A DNA stretch of 64,000 nucleotides from an uncultured Ellagibacter sp. (GCA_934654815.1 CAKUGU010000003.1:1-64000); one strand, 5' to 3'. Numbered from the stretch's first letter, positions 7,614 through 16,450 are shown. A program made the numbers and translations. The notes: generated by a model not told the origin, from the sequence alone.

Positions 7614-10301
7614 TTATGCCTTGACGACCCATGCGTCGCGCGTGATGCCCTGGCCCTCGTCGTAAGCGCGCTCGAACGCCTCGGGGTAGTCTCTCTTCCA
7701 GCCGTCGTACTCTTCCTGGGAAAGCTTCTCGGCCTCGACCAGGTAGCCCGTGACCGCGAAGCCCTTGCAGTTCTTGGAAACGGTCGCTTCGGGGCTGATC
7801 AGGTTGATGGCGCCGCCGCGGTCGATGTGCGGGGCGATGGGGTCGACGCGCGAGCCCTTCGCCACCACGACCGAGCCGGGCATGATGCGCTGGGACACGC
7901 GCGCGCCGGTGAGCACGATGCCGCGGTCGTTGTAGAGCTTCACGATGTCGCCGCTCTCGATGCCGCGCGCCTCGGCGTCCTCGGGGGCCATCCAGATAGG
8001 CTCGTACAGATATCCGTCAGGTCCCTTGACTTTTGTCGTCTCGATCTCGCGGTACCACGCGATGTCGTCGCCCTGCACATGCACGCGGAAGCGCGCCGGG
8101 TTCGCCGTGACGAGCAGCGGGTACTTCTTGCAGCGCTCGCCCCACAGCGACTCGTCGTGCGTCCAGCCCTCCTCGGCAGGCCCGCCCGTGACCCACTTCG
8201 CGATGGGCTGGCGCTCCTTGTCGTCGGGGAAAGCGTCCGCGAGCGCCTGGGAGTAGAACTCGAGCTTGCCAGAGGGCGTGTCGAGCGGGAACTTCTCCGG
8301 GTCCTCGTAGAAGCCGCGCATGCCGGGGATTTCGTCGCGCCAGTTCTCCCCGAGCTTGGGGTAGTACAGCCCCTTCTCGACGAGAGTGTCCCAGTCAACT
8401 TCGGTGGAAAGGTGCGAGTTGGTGAAGCCGTACTCGAGCCACTGCTCGGTGGTCATGCCCAGATCGAGCTGCTCGCGCTTGCCGAAGCGGTCGAGCACGT
8501 CGAGCGCGATTTCCCAGTCGGACTTCGACTCGCCCACGCGATCGCACGCGTGCGGGGTGTAGCCGGCGTAGCGCATGCCGACGGTCATGGAGGCGCCCAT
8601 AGTGTCGTCGTCCTCGACGCAGGTGGTGACGGGGAGCACGAGGTCGGCGAACAGCGAGTCGTTCTCCATCCACTGGTGGTTGGTGACGAAGAACTCCACC
8701 TCGTCGCTCCTGATGGCGTCCTGGAATTCGAACCCGCCGTTCCAGCAGTTCATGTTGCAGGGCTTTTCCGACCACAGCATGTGAACGGGCGACAGGCGAG
8801 GCTCCTCGGTGGGCACGGGAAGGCCCGCGCGCTGGGCCATGGCCTGCGCCATCATGAGCCCCATCTTCGGGTCGCCGGGATAGGTGAACTTCTTGAACTG
8901 CTCGTCGGTCGGCACGTAGACGATGCAGGGGCTGCCGTACCATTCAACATGCCCGTTGCGGATGGCCTCGGCGACGGCGGTGCGGGGCAGCGTCTGCGCG
9001 GAGGGGTAGAACATGCGGCAGTGGTTGAGCAGCGAGAACGGGCGGGTCGACGATTCGGCGAGCTTCTCCTTGGCCATGTTGGTCGCCTCGAGGTGTAGCT
9101 GCTGCACGCCGGGCTTGCCCATACCCTGCATGGCGAGAAGGTACGCCTGCGTGCGCCCCGGCTCATGGGAGTACGGCGTCTTGATGGAGCCCGAGCTGTA
9201 GTGCACGTGCGTCGCACGCTTCTTGCACAGGTTGCGCGCGTACGCCTTGATGGTGTGCGGCGGGATGCCGCAGCGCTCGCTCGCCCATTCGGGGGTCTTG
9301 GGAATGCCGTCTTCCTTGCCGAGCACGTAGTCGGCCACCTTGTCGAAGCCGATGGAGTGCGTGTCGATGTAATCCTTGTCGTAGATGCCCTCGGTGATCA
9401 TGACGTACATCGCGCCGAAATCGAGCGCGGCGTCGGTGTTGGGCAGGATGGGGATCCACTTGAAGGTCTTGTGGCACACCGCCGTGTAGTTGCAGAACGG
9501 GTCGACCGACACGAACTCCTTGCCGAGGTCCTCCCAGTACTTGAGCAGGCGGGAGAAGAACATCGACGCGTAGTTCTGCGTGAGCTCCCAGTCGCCCGCG
9601 TCGAAGACGAGCAGCTCGGCGTTCTCGCTCACGTCCTTGACGACGTTGTAGTTGCTGTAGCCGTTCTGCGGGGGCGCGATCATGCCGCCGCCGCGGTTGA
9701 AGCCGGCGCCCCAGAAGTGCTTGGCGCCCCAATACCAGCCCTCGACGGAGTCGGGGGTGCGCGTCTCGCGCGTGTAGCCGCCGAGCAGGTTCATCACCGT
9801 GGCGTGCATGCCGCCACCGGCATGCAAATCCTTCGACTCGCGGTGGCCGTCCTCGCCCACGCAGAGCACGCTGTAGGGACCGTACTCGTCGATGACGCGG
9901 CGCAGCTCGGATTCCATGATGTCGAGCGCCTCGTCCCAGGAAATCTCGACGAACTTCGACTTGCCGCGGTTTGCCGCGTTCATGGTCGCGGGGTCGCCGC
10001 CCGGTTCCCAGTCGACGCGCTTGAGCGGCTTCATGACGCGGTTCTTGGAGTAGACGCGCTCCTTATAGGCAAGCGCCATATAGTTAGGAGCCGCCTTATA
10101 TTCCGGGCGGAACTTCTTGCCGTCGACGTCGAGCTCCCACATGGAGTCCGCGAGCTCCTCGTGGGTGTACTTCTCGTCGATGTGCAGCGGGCGGATTCGG
10201 ACGATCTTCCCGTCTTTGCTGTCGACTGCGGTGGGCTCACCGCCCGTGCCGCCGCTCGCGATGCTCTGCACCGTGGTGGTGTAGGCTTCCCTCTCGCTCA
10301 T
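7614..10301 (-). CDS. Pyrogallol-phloroglucinol transhydroxylase-like molybdopterin enzyme, large subunit
   Basis: An 895-residue member of the DMSO reductase superfamily, close in length to the known transhydroxylase large subunit. The N-terminus lacks the four-Cys [4Fe-4S] motif, as in that enzyme. The molybdenum ligand region reads TPDSVEGWYWGAKH, placing Asp184-Ser185 where the transhydroxylase has its Asp and Mo-binding Ser; His152 (EDGHRES) fits the catalytic His. The C-terminal dinucleotide-binding domain contains YPLLVTANPARFRVH. No Tat signal is present, so it is cytoplasmic. It heads the operon and is followed by its FeS subunit. Hydroxyl transfer on, or dehydroxylation of, a polyphenol is the best guess; the natural substrate is unknown. 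Confidence 0.88.
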   Translation of the reverse strand: MSEREAYTTTVQSIASGGTGGEPTAVDSKDGKIVRIRPLHIDEKYTHEELADSMWELDVDGKKFRPEYKAAPNYMALAYKERVYSKNRVMKPLKRVDWEPGGDPATMNAANRGKSKFVEISWDEALDIMESELRRVIDEYGPYSVLCVGEDGHRESKDLHAGGGMHATVMNLLGGYTRETRTPDSVEGWYWGAKHFWGAGFNRGGGMIAPPQNGYSNYNVVKDVSENAELLVFDAGDWELTQNYASMFFSRLLKYWEDLGKEFVSVDPFCNYTAVCHKTFKWIPILPNTDAALDFGAMYVMITEGIYDKDYIDTHSIGFDKVADYVLGKEDGIPKTPEWASERCGIPPHTIKAYARNLCKKRATHVHYSSGSIKTPYSHEPGRTQAYLLAMQGMGKPGVQQLHLEATNMAKEKLAESSTRPFSLLNHCRMFYPSAQTLPRTAVAEAIRNGHVEWYGSPCIVYVPTDEQFKKFTYPGDPKMGLMMAQAMAQRAGLPVPTEEPRLSPVHMLWSEKPCNMNCWNGGFEFQDAIRSDEVEFFVTNHQWMENDSLFADLVLPVTTCVEDDDTMGASMTVGMRYAGYTPHACDRVGESKSDWEIALDVLDRFGKREQLDLGMTTEQWLEYGFTNSHLSTEVDWDTLVEKGLYYPKLGENWRDEIPGMRGFYEDPEKFPLDTPSGKLEFYSQALADAFPDDKERQPIAKWVTGGPAEEGWTHDESLWGERCKKYPLLVTANPARFRVHVQGDDIAWYREIETTKVKGPDGYLYEPIWMAPEDAEARGIESGDIVKLYNDRGIVLTGARVSQRIMPGSVVVAKGSRVDPIAPHIDRGGAINLISPEATVSKNCKGFAVTGYLVEAEKLSQEEYDGWKRDYPEAFERAYDEGQGITRDAWVVKA

Positions 10302-10553
10302 CCCTCGCTCCTTCCTCCCTCTTACCCGGGGGCGTCGCCCCGGTTTGCGCGGCCGGTGTTGCAGTCCGGTCGCACGTTCCTTTTCGAGAGTACCGAGCGC
10401 AAGGCGCGCCCCGCAATTGGCTCTCTTGCGGTTTCGCGGGCGCGCGCTTTGGCAAAGCCGCGGTTTCGGGTGGAAGGAGGTTACAGGTTGGGCGATGTGT
10501 TACTTAATCGGGTGGAGAGTGGGAATGGGAACGCGGGTTAGGGGAATGCGGCG

Positions 10554-11117
10554 TCAGAGCAGGTTCTTCGAGTTATCGCGCCAGTAGAACCCCGTCATCT
10601 TCTCGTAGAGGCTGCCGAGCTCCTGCGGGGTGAAGGGCATGCCATCGAAGATCCATTTCTGGATGAACATGGCCTGCGACGAGGCAAAATAGTAGGCGAC
10701 GTACTCACGTTCGAGGTCGCTCGATATGGCGGCGTTCTTCATGATGGCCATGTTGAGCTCCACAAGCGAATTCGTGACCACGCGGATGAACGTGTCGTCG
10801 ACGCCCTTCATCGGCCGGACGAGCCTGCGATAGAATTCCTTGTCCTCGTAGATGGGCACGTAGATGTTCTGCATGTAGACGCCCATCATGTCGCGCGACT
10901 GCTTCGACGTGAGCAGGGTGTTCATGGTGAGGATGGGCTTGACGACGTCGTCTTCGAAAATCGCCTGGAGAACGCCTTCCTTGTCCTGGAAGTTGTCGTA
11001 GAACGTCTTTCGGGACAGGTTCGCGTTGCGGCAGATTTCCGTGACGGTGATCTTAGCATAGGGCATCTGCAGGACAAGCTCCCTGAAAGCCGCCTCTATT
11101 GCGCTCTTCGCGTCCAT
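10554..11117 (-). CDS. TetR-family transcriptional regulator
   Basis: A 187-residue regulator. The N-terminal helix-turn-helix is clear (AFRELVLQMPYAKITVTEIC followed by LSRKTFYDNFQDKEGVL, about residues 8-45), and the C-terminal alpha-helical half (QSRDMMGVYMQ to the end) is the ligand/dimer domain of the type found in the dhaS-like group. ATG 11117 follows GGGGGAGGGG; an upstream start in the same frame has no SD. It lies 250 bp upstream of the transhydroxylase-like operon on the same strand and is the obvious candidate for its local repressor. The interval 10302-10553 should hold the operon promoter; no clear palindromic operator was found there. Confidence 0.88.
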   Translation of the reverse strand: MDAKSAIEAAFRELVLQMPYAKITVTEICRNANLSRKTFYDNFQDKEGVLQAIFEDDVVKPILTMNTLLTSKQSRDMMGVYMQNIYVPIYEDKEFYRRLVRPMKGVDDTFIRVVTNSLVELNMAIMKNAAISSDLEREYVAYYFASSQAMFIQKWIFDGMPFTPQELGSLYEKMTGFYWRDNSKNLL

Positions 11118-11198
11118 GGCCCCTCCCCCATCGTAGCCTTCGCGCCGTTCGAGCAAGCTCGTCTATTCAGTTTAGCAGCAAATGCGGCCTCGTTGAAC

Positions 11199-11714
11199 TC
11201 AATGATGATGGTGGTGGTCGCACCCTCCGAGCGATTCGCGCAAGCGGTTGCACCCGCAACCGGTCGAGTCCCTTTCCTGGTCCATCGCGGTCGATTCGCC
11301 GTCGTCGACGAGCTCGACCTCGAAACGCAGATCATGGCCTGCAAGCTCGTGATTCGTGTCGAAGACGACCGCGTCCCCGTCGACAGAAACCACCTTCGCG
11401 CGGGCGGGCGCACCGCCTACGCTGAACTCGATGTAGCGCCCGACCGGCAGCTCGCTCGCGTTCGGGAAGCTCTTCGTCGGGACGCTCACGACCCCTTGCG
11501 GGTCGTATGGGCCGTAGGCTTCTTCGCAGGGGACGGTGAACGTTTTGCGCTCTCCCCTGCTCATCGTAAGAAGTTGCGCTTCAAACGCAGGAAGCAGCCC
11601 GCCCGCTCCGATCGTGACGGCGACGTTGTCGGGCGAAAGCCACGTGTTCACGAATTCCGCGCCATCTTCAAGCCATCCGGCATAGTTGATTTCGATTCGC
11701 TGCCCGCGTTCCAT
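11199..11714 (-). CDS. slyD: SlyD-type FKBP peptidyl-prolyl isomerase with His-rich tail
   Basis: A 171-residue FKBP with the inserted flap domain of SlyD between the two halves of the FKBP fold (insert about residues 65-120) and conserved FKBP stretches GLLPAFEAQLLTMSRGE and FDTNHELAGHDLRFEVEL. The C-terminus ends in a short Cys/His-rich tail (GCGC, then five His), which is the nickel-binding feature of SlyD. It is a cytoplasmic prolyl isomerase and chaperone, in other bacteria also used in metalloenzyme maturation. It is 81 nt upstream of the TetR gene on the same strand. Two related FKBPs without the His tail occur later in the window next to molybdenum enzyme genes. Confidence 0.88.
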   Translation of the reverse strand: MERGQRIEINYAGWLEDGAEFVNTWLSPDNVAVTIGAGGLLPAFEAQLLTMSRGERKTFTVPCEEAYGPYDPQGVVSVPTKSFPNASELPVGRYIEFSVGGAPARAKVVSVDGDAVVFDTNHELAGHDLRFEVELVDDGESTAMDQERDSTGCGCNRLRESLGGCDHHHHH

Positions 11715-11920
11715 CGGCCTACCTCCTTGAATCGCTTGCCCTTGCCGGAATCATTATCGACGCGAACGGCCACACCGCACCGACCGAACCGGCCGATGTG
11801 TGGGCGTAGGGGTTACAAAGAGTCGGCTTTGTCACCTGTTTTTGGTTCACGAGCGTGCTGAGGCGCTTGGAAGGCCGACGGGGCGTTCGCGAGTTGATGT
11901 ATCGAAAACGAACATTTGTT

Positions 11921-11929
11921 TGCTATACT
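11921..11929 (+). promoter_or_regulatory. Extended -10 promoter element
   Basis: TGCTATACT is a TGn-extended -10 hexamer in an AT-rich patch within otherwise GC-rich DNA. No good -35 lies 16-18 nt upstream. Transcription would run toward the palindromic sites and parA, but no gene lies in the first 890 bp, so a long leader or a non-coding RNA would result. Confidence 0.4.
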
Positions 11930-12428
11930 GTTTTAAGGGAAAGCGATTCCGTTAAGATTCCTCTTGTTCCTTACGAGCGATTCCGATAACGCCCCGTCTC
12001 AGCCTTCTTTCTCCTTTTCGCCTTCCGCCCCACCTCCCTCCCCTACGCGCTTCACGAACTTTCCCACTCCACTCCCTCATTCGGTAATGGCCGACGCATT
12101 TCACTCTCCCCTCTTGCCTTTACTGTTCTGGACTCTTCGTATTCGCCTTCATCGCTCTGAGCTTTTCAAACCCCTTTCATCTTTATAATCATGCCCCTAC
12201 AGACCGAGGGGTCGCTTGACTGCCAATGCGAGAACCAATGACGAGCCCTGCCTTACTCAGAAGCTCTGCACCCCCCCCTGACACACGCTGCTCGCAAAAC
12301 ATGCCAGAGAGATCCTGTCGCATTCCCATCCCCCTGCTCGCCAGCTTCTTCTCAAACCCTTAGATTGCTTTTGCCGAAAACCTACGACGCATTGGTTCCT
12401 GTCATTCCTGGACGGCCCTTTGATTTAC

Positions 12429-12445
12429 TGTGCAGCCACTGCACA
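12429..12445. repeat. Palindromic site 1
   Basis: TGTGCAG and CTGCACA arms around a 3-nt centre (CCA). It is the first of four such sites upstream of parA and is a candidate ParA/RHH operator or ParB site. Confidence 0.75.
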
Positions 12446-12490
12446 CGACGTTTTCCGGATTCTTGTCTCTTTAAACGCAATCGCAAGCAG

Positions 12491-12541
12491 CTCCTCCGTC
12501 CGGCTACTGTGCAGCGACTGCACAGTAGCCGGACGGAGGAG
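12491..12541. repeat. 51-bp perfect palindrome containing site 2
   Basis: Two 24-bp arms are exact reverse complements around the trinucleotide CGA; the inner 17 bp (12508-12524) is the TGTGCAG-n3-CTGCACA site and the outer arm adds CTCCTCCGTCCGGCTAC. No U-tract follows on either strand, so it is not a simple terminator. A partition site or origin element is likelier. Confidence 0.8.
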
Positions 12542-12574
12542 TCGAACAAGCAAAAGCATCGAAGGTAGAGCCTG

Positions 12575-12591
12575 TGTGCAGTCGCTGCACA
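12575..12591. repeat. Palindromic site 3
   Basis: TGTGCAG and CTGCACA arms around TCG, with perfect symmetry over 7-bp arms. Confidence 0.75.
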
Positions 12592-12717
12592 GTAAGAAAA
12601 GGCTTTATGGCGCCGGTGAGAACCAGCAAAGGAAAATAATGCTCGATTAAACAAAAAGTTTTAGCATATGGGTTGTTTCTCAACAATGAAGCCGATACAA
12701 TGGCGAAAAACGATAAG

Positions 12718-12734
12718 TGTGCAATCACTGCACA
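12718..12734. repeat. Palindromic site 4
   Basis: TGTGCAA and CTGCACA arms around TCA; one mismatch from perfect symmetry. It lies 91 bp before the parA start, a position suited to autoregulation. Confidence 0.7.
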
Positions 12735-12825
12735 GTTCCAAATTCGAGAAAATGAGCCAAAAATGAAGAAGATTTCGAATAGGAATCGATTATCGAATAG
12801 TCGTTCTTCGATGAAAGAGGTTCCA

Positions 12826-13827
12826 ATGGCCACGAAAGGCAAGTCGAAAGGTGGGGAAAAGCAACAGCAGTCTCTTTCCCTGGGAAGAGAGACCGTTGAA
12901 GAGCTCGAGCGCGAAGCAGAAAGAAGAGGGCTCAACAAATCCCAACTCGCCGACCTGCTTCTTAACGGTCAGCTGACCCAATCCGCTGAGAAGCCGACGA
13001 TCATCTCTATCATGAGCTACAAGGGCGGTGTCGCGAAAACAACGACGTGCACCTGCCTTGCCGTCTGCCTTTCCGAAATGGGTTACAAGGTCCTCGTGAT
13101 CGATATGGACGGTCAGGGCAACGTGAGCCAGAGCCTTCGCGTATACGACCCCCGCTCGGAGGAAGCATGCATCGCCGACGTTCTCTATCAGACCACGCCG
13201 AACGGACAGCGTAAAACGCTCCGAGAAGTGATGAAGCCGACCGACTACGAAAACGTGTACTGCGTGCCGTCAAATTTCCGCTTCGCCGATGCCGATACGC
13301 GTTTGAAGGCGGAAATCGCCGGCGGCGTCGACACGAGACTCTGCTACGCCATCGAAGACCTCGTCGAGGAAATGGCGAAAGATGGCGAAGAGAAATTCGA
13401 TTACATCATCATCGACTGCGGCCCGCGCTTGGATATGACGACGACGAACGCGATCGTTGCACTCGAGGCGGGAAACAACGCCTCGCACATCATCATCCCC
13501 ATCAAGGTCGACGGTTTCGCGATTGCAGGGCTTTCCCAGACGATCGACACGATCAACCGAACGGCGAAGGAACGCAGGCGCCTCCCCCAGCACTGGAAGA
13601 TCCTGCAAACGATGATCGAACGAAAAACGTCGGCTTATAAAGTCGGATGCGAGCTGCTGAAGGAAGCGATCCCAAACGCAGAGTACTTCAACACGAAGAT
13701 CGAGAAGAGCACCGTCGTTCCCGAGGCGAGCCTCGCGATGGAGCCGCTTATCACGTACGCGCCCGACAGCAAACCGGGTATGCAGTATCGCTTGCTCGCA
13801 CAGGAAATCGAGGAAATGAATGCCTAG
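12826..13827 (+). CDS. parA: ParA-family partition ATPase with N-terminal ribbon-helix-helix segment
   Basis: A 333-residue P-loop ATPase. The deviant Walker A motif KGGVAKTT is at residues 66-73, the VIDMDGQGN motif at 91-99 and the Walker B aspartate in YIIIDCGPRLDM. Residues 15-47 (SLSLGRETVEELEREAERRG and on to LNKSQLADLL) look like a CopG/Arc-type ribbon-helix-helix DNA-binding unit fused in front of the ATPase. I chose ATG 12826 because AAAGAGG lies 5 nt upstream and a longer frame would run over palindromic site 4. It overlaps parB by 8 nt. The expected role is segregation of the element plus autorepression through the palindromes. Confidence 0.9.
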   Translation: MATKGKSKGGEKQQQSLSLGRETVEELEREAERRGLNKSQLADLLLNGQLTQSAEKPTIISIMSYKGGVAKTTTCTCLAVCLSEMGYKVLVIDMDGQGNVSQSLRVYDPRSEEACIADVLYQTTPNGQRKTLREVMKPTDYENVYCVPSNFRFADADTRLKAEIAGGVDTRLCYAIEDLVEEMAKDGEEKFDYIIIDCGPRLDMTTTNAIVALEAGNNASHIIIPIKVDGFAIAGLSQTIDTINRTAKERRRLPQHWKILQTMIERKTSAYKVGCELLKEAIPNAEYFNTKIEKSTVVPEASLAMEPLITYAPDSKPGMQYRLLAQEIEEMNA

Positions 13828-14899
13828 GAAGAAATTACAGGCAGCCATTGCCAAAAACGGAGGAGCGGCGGCGAACGTCATCACGAAAAGCAACACGCTT
13901 TCTGAAGACGAGATGCGTGTGGCTGCGTTCAACGCGCGCAACAACCAAGATGCCTCGATCACCGATAAGATGGCGAACGACAACCGTCGTAACACGCTTC
14001 TCGCTGAAATGGGCTTCGACTGGTTCGACATCGAGGACATCAAGCCGAACCCCAATAACTCGTATAAAATCACCGAAGAGGACGTCAAGAACCTCGCTGG
14101 TCTGATTTACAATTCGAAGGAAGTCGAGCCACTCATCCTTCGTGAGACGGAAGACGGCGTGCAAATCGTCGACGGCGAGCGTCGTTGGAGGGCATGCAAG
14201 CTTCTCGCCGAGAAATACGGCGATGCGTGGCGCATGGTTCCCGGTCGATGCCATAAGCTCGGAGCGCTTTCCGATGAGCAAGCCGAGTTCATCATGCACT
14301 CGAGCAACATGGGCCAGCGCAACATCTCGCCGTCAGAGCGAGCACAAGGTTTCAAGGTGCTTGCCGACAAGCTCGTTGAATGGCGCAAAGACGACCCATC
14401 GCTTAAGGGGCGCAACACCAAAACCGTCTTGGCCGAGCATTTCGGGGTCTCCGAACGCACCGCGCAGACGCTTCTCAATATAGCTAGGAACCTTGCTAAG
14501 GAAGGGAACGACCTCCTCGACGCAGGCGACATCACCCAAACCCAGGCGGAGGCCATCTCAAAGCTTCCAGGCGAGAAGCAGAACTACATCATCAACACGG
14601 TGAAAACCGACGAGCTCACGACCGACCAGATCACCGTGCTCATCGATGAGGTGAAAAACCGACCGCACGACACGCTAGAAGCGGAAGAAACGCTATCAAG
14701 TCAACCGGATCCGAAAACCGTCGTGAAGAAAGCCACGACAGACCGCAAGCCGAAAGACATCGACGGCTACTTGAAAACCGCGAAAAACGCCTTGAAACGA
14801 GCCGATAAGGTGGGTGGAGAAGCCGACTACAAACTCATCGGCGAAATCAAGATGCTGATACGGGAAATCGAACAACAGCAAGACTCCCTCGGAAACTAG
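13820..14899 (+). CDS. parB: ParB-family partition protein
   Basis: A 359-residue protein with a ParB/sulfiredoxin-like N-terminal domain. The nucleotide-binding motif GERRWRA is at residues 119-125 and a second conserved block (SSNMGQRNISPSERAQGF, about 161-178) follows. A central helix-turn-helix is visible (LAEHFGVSERTAQTLLNIAR), and a lysine/aspartate-rich C-terminus with predicted helix may serve dimerisation. It starts within the last codons of parA, so the two are translationally coupled. It should load at a centromere-like site, for which the palindromes upstream of parA are the leading candidates. Confidence 0.9.
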   Translation: MPRKKLQAAIAKNGGAAANVITKSNTLSEDEMRVAAFNARNNQDASITDKMANDNRRNTLLAEMGFDWFDIEDIKPNPNNSYKITEEDVKNLAGLIYNSKEVEPLILRETEDGVQIVDGERRWRACKLLAEKYGDAWRMVPGRCHKLGALSDEQAEFIMHSSNMGQRNISPSERAQGFKVLADKLVEWRKDDPSLKGRNTKTVLAEHFGVSERTAQTLLNIARNLAKEGNDLLDAGDITQTQAEAISKLPGEKQNYIINTVKTDELTTDQITVLIDEVKNRPHDTLEAEETLSSQPDPKTVVKKATTDRKPKDIDGYLKTAKNALKRADKVGGEADYKLIGEIKMLIREIEQQQDSLGN

Positions 14900-14902
14900 G
14901 CA

Positions 14903-16450
14903 TCACGTTCGAAGGACGCAAAACGAGTTGAAGAAGGGTAGAGGAGCCACTCCCCTTAAACTCGTAGGACAATTTTTTGCAGGAATTCTTCGATAGGGAA
15001 GTTCCTTCTGGGTAATGAACCGGGTATGACGACGGGATATGCGGGGCAACGGGAGAGAGGCGCTTCGGAACGATGCTTCTCTCCCGTTTGAACTGGTGAT
15101 ACGAATGCCCCAGGATCGTCTACGAAGAAAGGTGCGGGCCATAGGCTTAACCGCTGCAACTCGCTTTCGTCCGTGCTGCGCGACTCTCTTGGTGAACCCA
15201 GCTTCCTTCAGAACCGAAGCCACCGTTCGCTCAGAGCAACCGATTTCATTAGCAACCTGAATTTGTGTGAATCGACCGGTTCGGTAGAGCTCGACGATGC
15301 GAGCATTGCGTTCTTCCCGCTTTCTCCTCGTCTCCTTCTTTGCTAGGGCGCGATCCATCACGCGCTTCGACGCGAAGAAGCCGATCGCCTTCGACTCTTC
15401 AGGGGAAAGCGCGAGAAGCTCGATGAGCTTTCGGGCGCTGAGCAGGTAGAACCCCTTCTGCCCACGCACGTTCACCACGCGGTCGACCGATTTCTCGATG
15501 CCGCGCAATTCGCATGTCGCCAAAGGGGAGGTGAACCGCGCGTTGAAAAGTGAGAGTCGGCGCTTCGCTTCCTCTCGCGAATAGACCTGGACAGCGGTGT
15601 TGTAGAAGACAAAGCTCATGAGCTCGCGGTTTCCCTCGCAGGAAAAGCCGCGAAGCTCCTGCAGCTCGAGGATCTTCCCCAAGCGGGACAGCAGGAGCGG
15701 CTGGAAGCTGACGATGACGGGGGAGCGCTTGCTCTTTTCGGGAACGGGTTCCGCGTCCTGCTTCGGTTTCCAGAGCGCAAGGTTGGAGAGGTCGTGGAAG
15801 GCCTCGTTGACCGAGACGAGGCGCGCGAAGCAGCCAGCCGCCTCGTTGTAGGTGCCGGGAATGCGCGCGACGCGCGTGAAGTCGAAGACTTTGCGATCGA
15901 CCTCGATATCGGCAGCAGGGGAGACGACCTCTTCGATCAGCCGCGCGAGCCGGCGCTGGACCAGGCGGAACAGGCCGATGCCCTTCTCGTTCACCGTACC
16001 TCCCGACGCAAAACGGTAGGGAATCGACCGGTCGAGGACATAGTAGAGATGCACGCCCCTTCCTGAATCGACGATAATCGACGGTTCAGGAAGGGAGTGC
16101 GATTCGCAAGCTGCCGCGATCAGAGAAAGCGCAGCGTCGACTGCCTTGCGGGCCGTATCGGTTGAGGCCGCATGACAATCCAAGTCGAAGAAGAGGGAAC
16201 CGAGTTGGCGCACCTCTTCGGTTTTGCGTCGTTTGCCGGTGAAGCCATTGTGCGTGACGTAGCTTGGGCGGAACTCGCCGAACGGGATGTAGGGAAGCTG
16301 CGACTTCTTGTACGCGGCTTCGGTCCATATGCCGTTTACGCAGGTGGAAAGCAGATAATAGCTGTTGCGGTCATCGTGCGTGAGGATGCGGAAAAAGGTT
16401 TCCCGCTCGCTTTCCTCGCGCTGCAAGGCCTCGCTATGCAAACCACCCAT
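14903..16450 (-). CDS. Plasmid-type replication protein with primase (AEP-like) domain and C-terminal HTH
   Basis: Up to 515 residues. The motifs of the archaeo-eukaryotic primase fold can be placed in order: LFFDLD (Asp89 and Asp91), SGRGVHLYY (His134) and VFDFTRVARIPGT (Asp190). A helix-turn-helix with RFTQIQVANEIGCSERTVAS lies near residue 400. It probably initiates replication of an integrated or former plasmid; it converges on parAB with 3 nt between stops. The start is uncertain (ATG 16450, or GTG 16456/16465; AGGTG suits GTG 16456). After about residue 430 the sequence becomes Arg/Ser-rich, and a better protein-like reading continues in another frame, so a frameshift near 15160 is suspected. 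Confidence 0.7.
   Translation of the reverse strand: MGGLHSEALQREESERETFFRILTHDDRNSYYLLSTCVNGIWTEAAYKKSQLPYIPFGEFRPSYVTHNGFTGKRRKTEEVRQLGSLFFDLDCHAASTDTARKAVDAALSLIAAACESHSLPEPSIIVDSGRGVHLYYVLDRSIPYRFASGGTVNEKGIGLFRLVQRRLARLIEEVVSPAADIEVDRKVFDFTRVARIPGTYNEAAGCFARLVSVNEAFHDLSNLALWKPKQDAEPVPEKSKRSPVIVSFQPLLLSRLGKILELQELRGFSCEGNRELMSFVFYNTAVQVYSREEAKRRLSLFNARFTSPLATCELRGIEKSVDRVVNVRGQKGFYLLSARKLIELLALSPEESKAIGFFASKRVMDRALAKKETRRKREERNARIVELYRTGRFTQIQVANEIGCSERTVASVLKEAGFTKRVAQHGRKRVAAVKPMARTFLRRRSWGIRITSSNGREASFRSASLPLPRISRRHTRFITQKELPYRRIPAKNCPTSLRGVAPLPFFNSFCVLRT

Larger units (their letters stand above)
11715..12825. other. Long non-coding control region of the partition module
   Basis: No gene is supported here. 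The left part (about 11960-12190) is pyrimidine-rich on the plus strand with no codon-like pattern. An extended -10 promoter lies at 11921-11929. The right part carries four copies of a palindrome (12429-12445, 12508-12524, 12575-12591, 12718-12734), the second inside a 51-bp perfect palindrome. Because the fourth site lies inside the longest possible ParA frame, the ParA start must be downstream, at 12826. The region could contain the partition site and possibly a replication origin. Confidence 0.55.

Noticed and set aside
3665-9098. Long plus-strand open frames opposite the MFS, SDR, FeS and transhydroxylase genes
   Set aside because: They are complementary-strand shadows with biased composition (Arg, Val, His) and no ribosome binding sites.
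12429-12734. The four palindromes as a CRISPR array
   Set aside because: Spacings (79, 67 and 143 bp) are irregular, the repeat is a short palindrome rather than a 25-40 bp direct repeat, and there are no cas genes.
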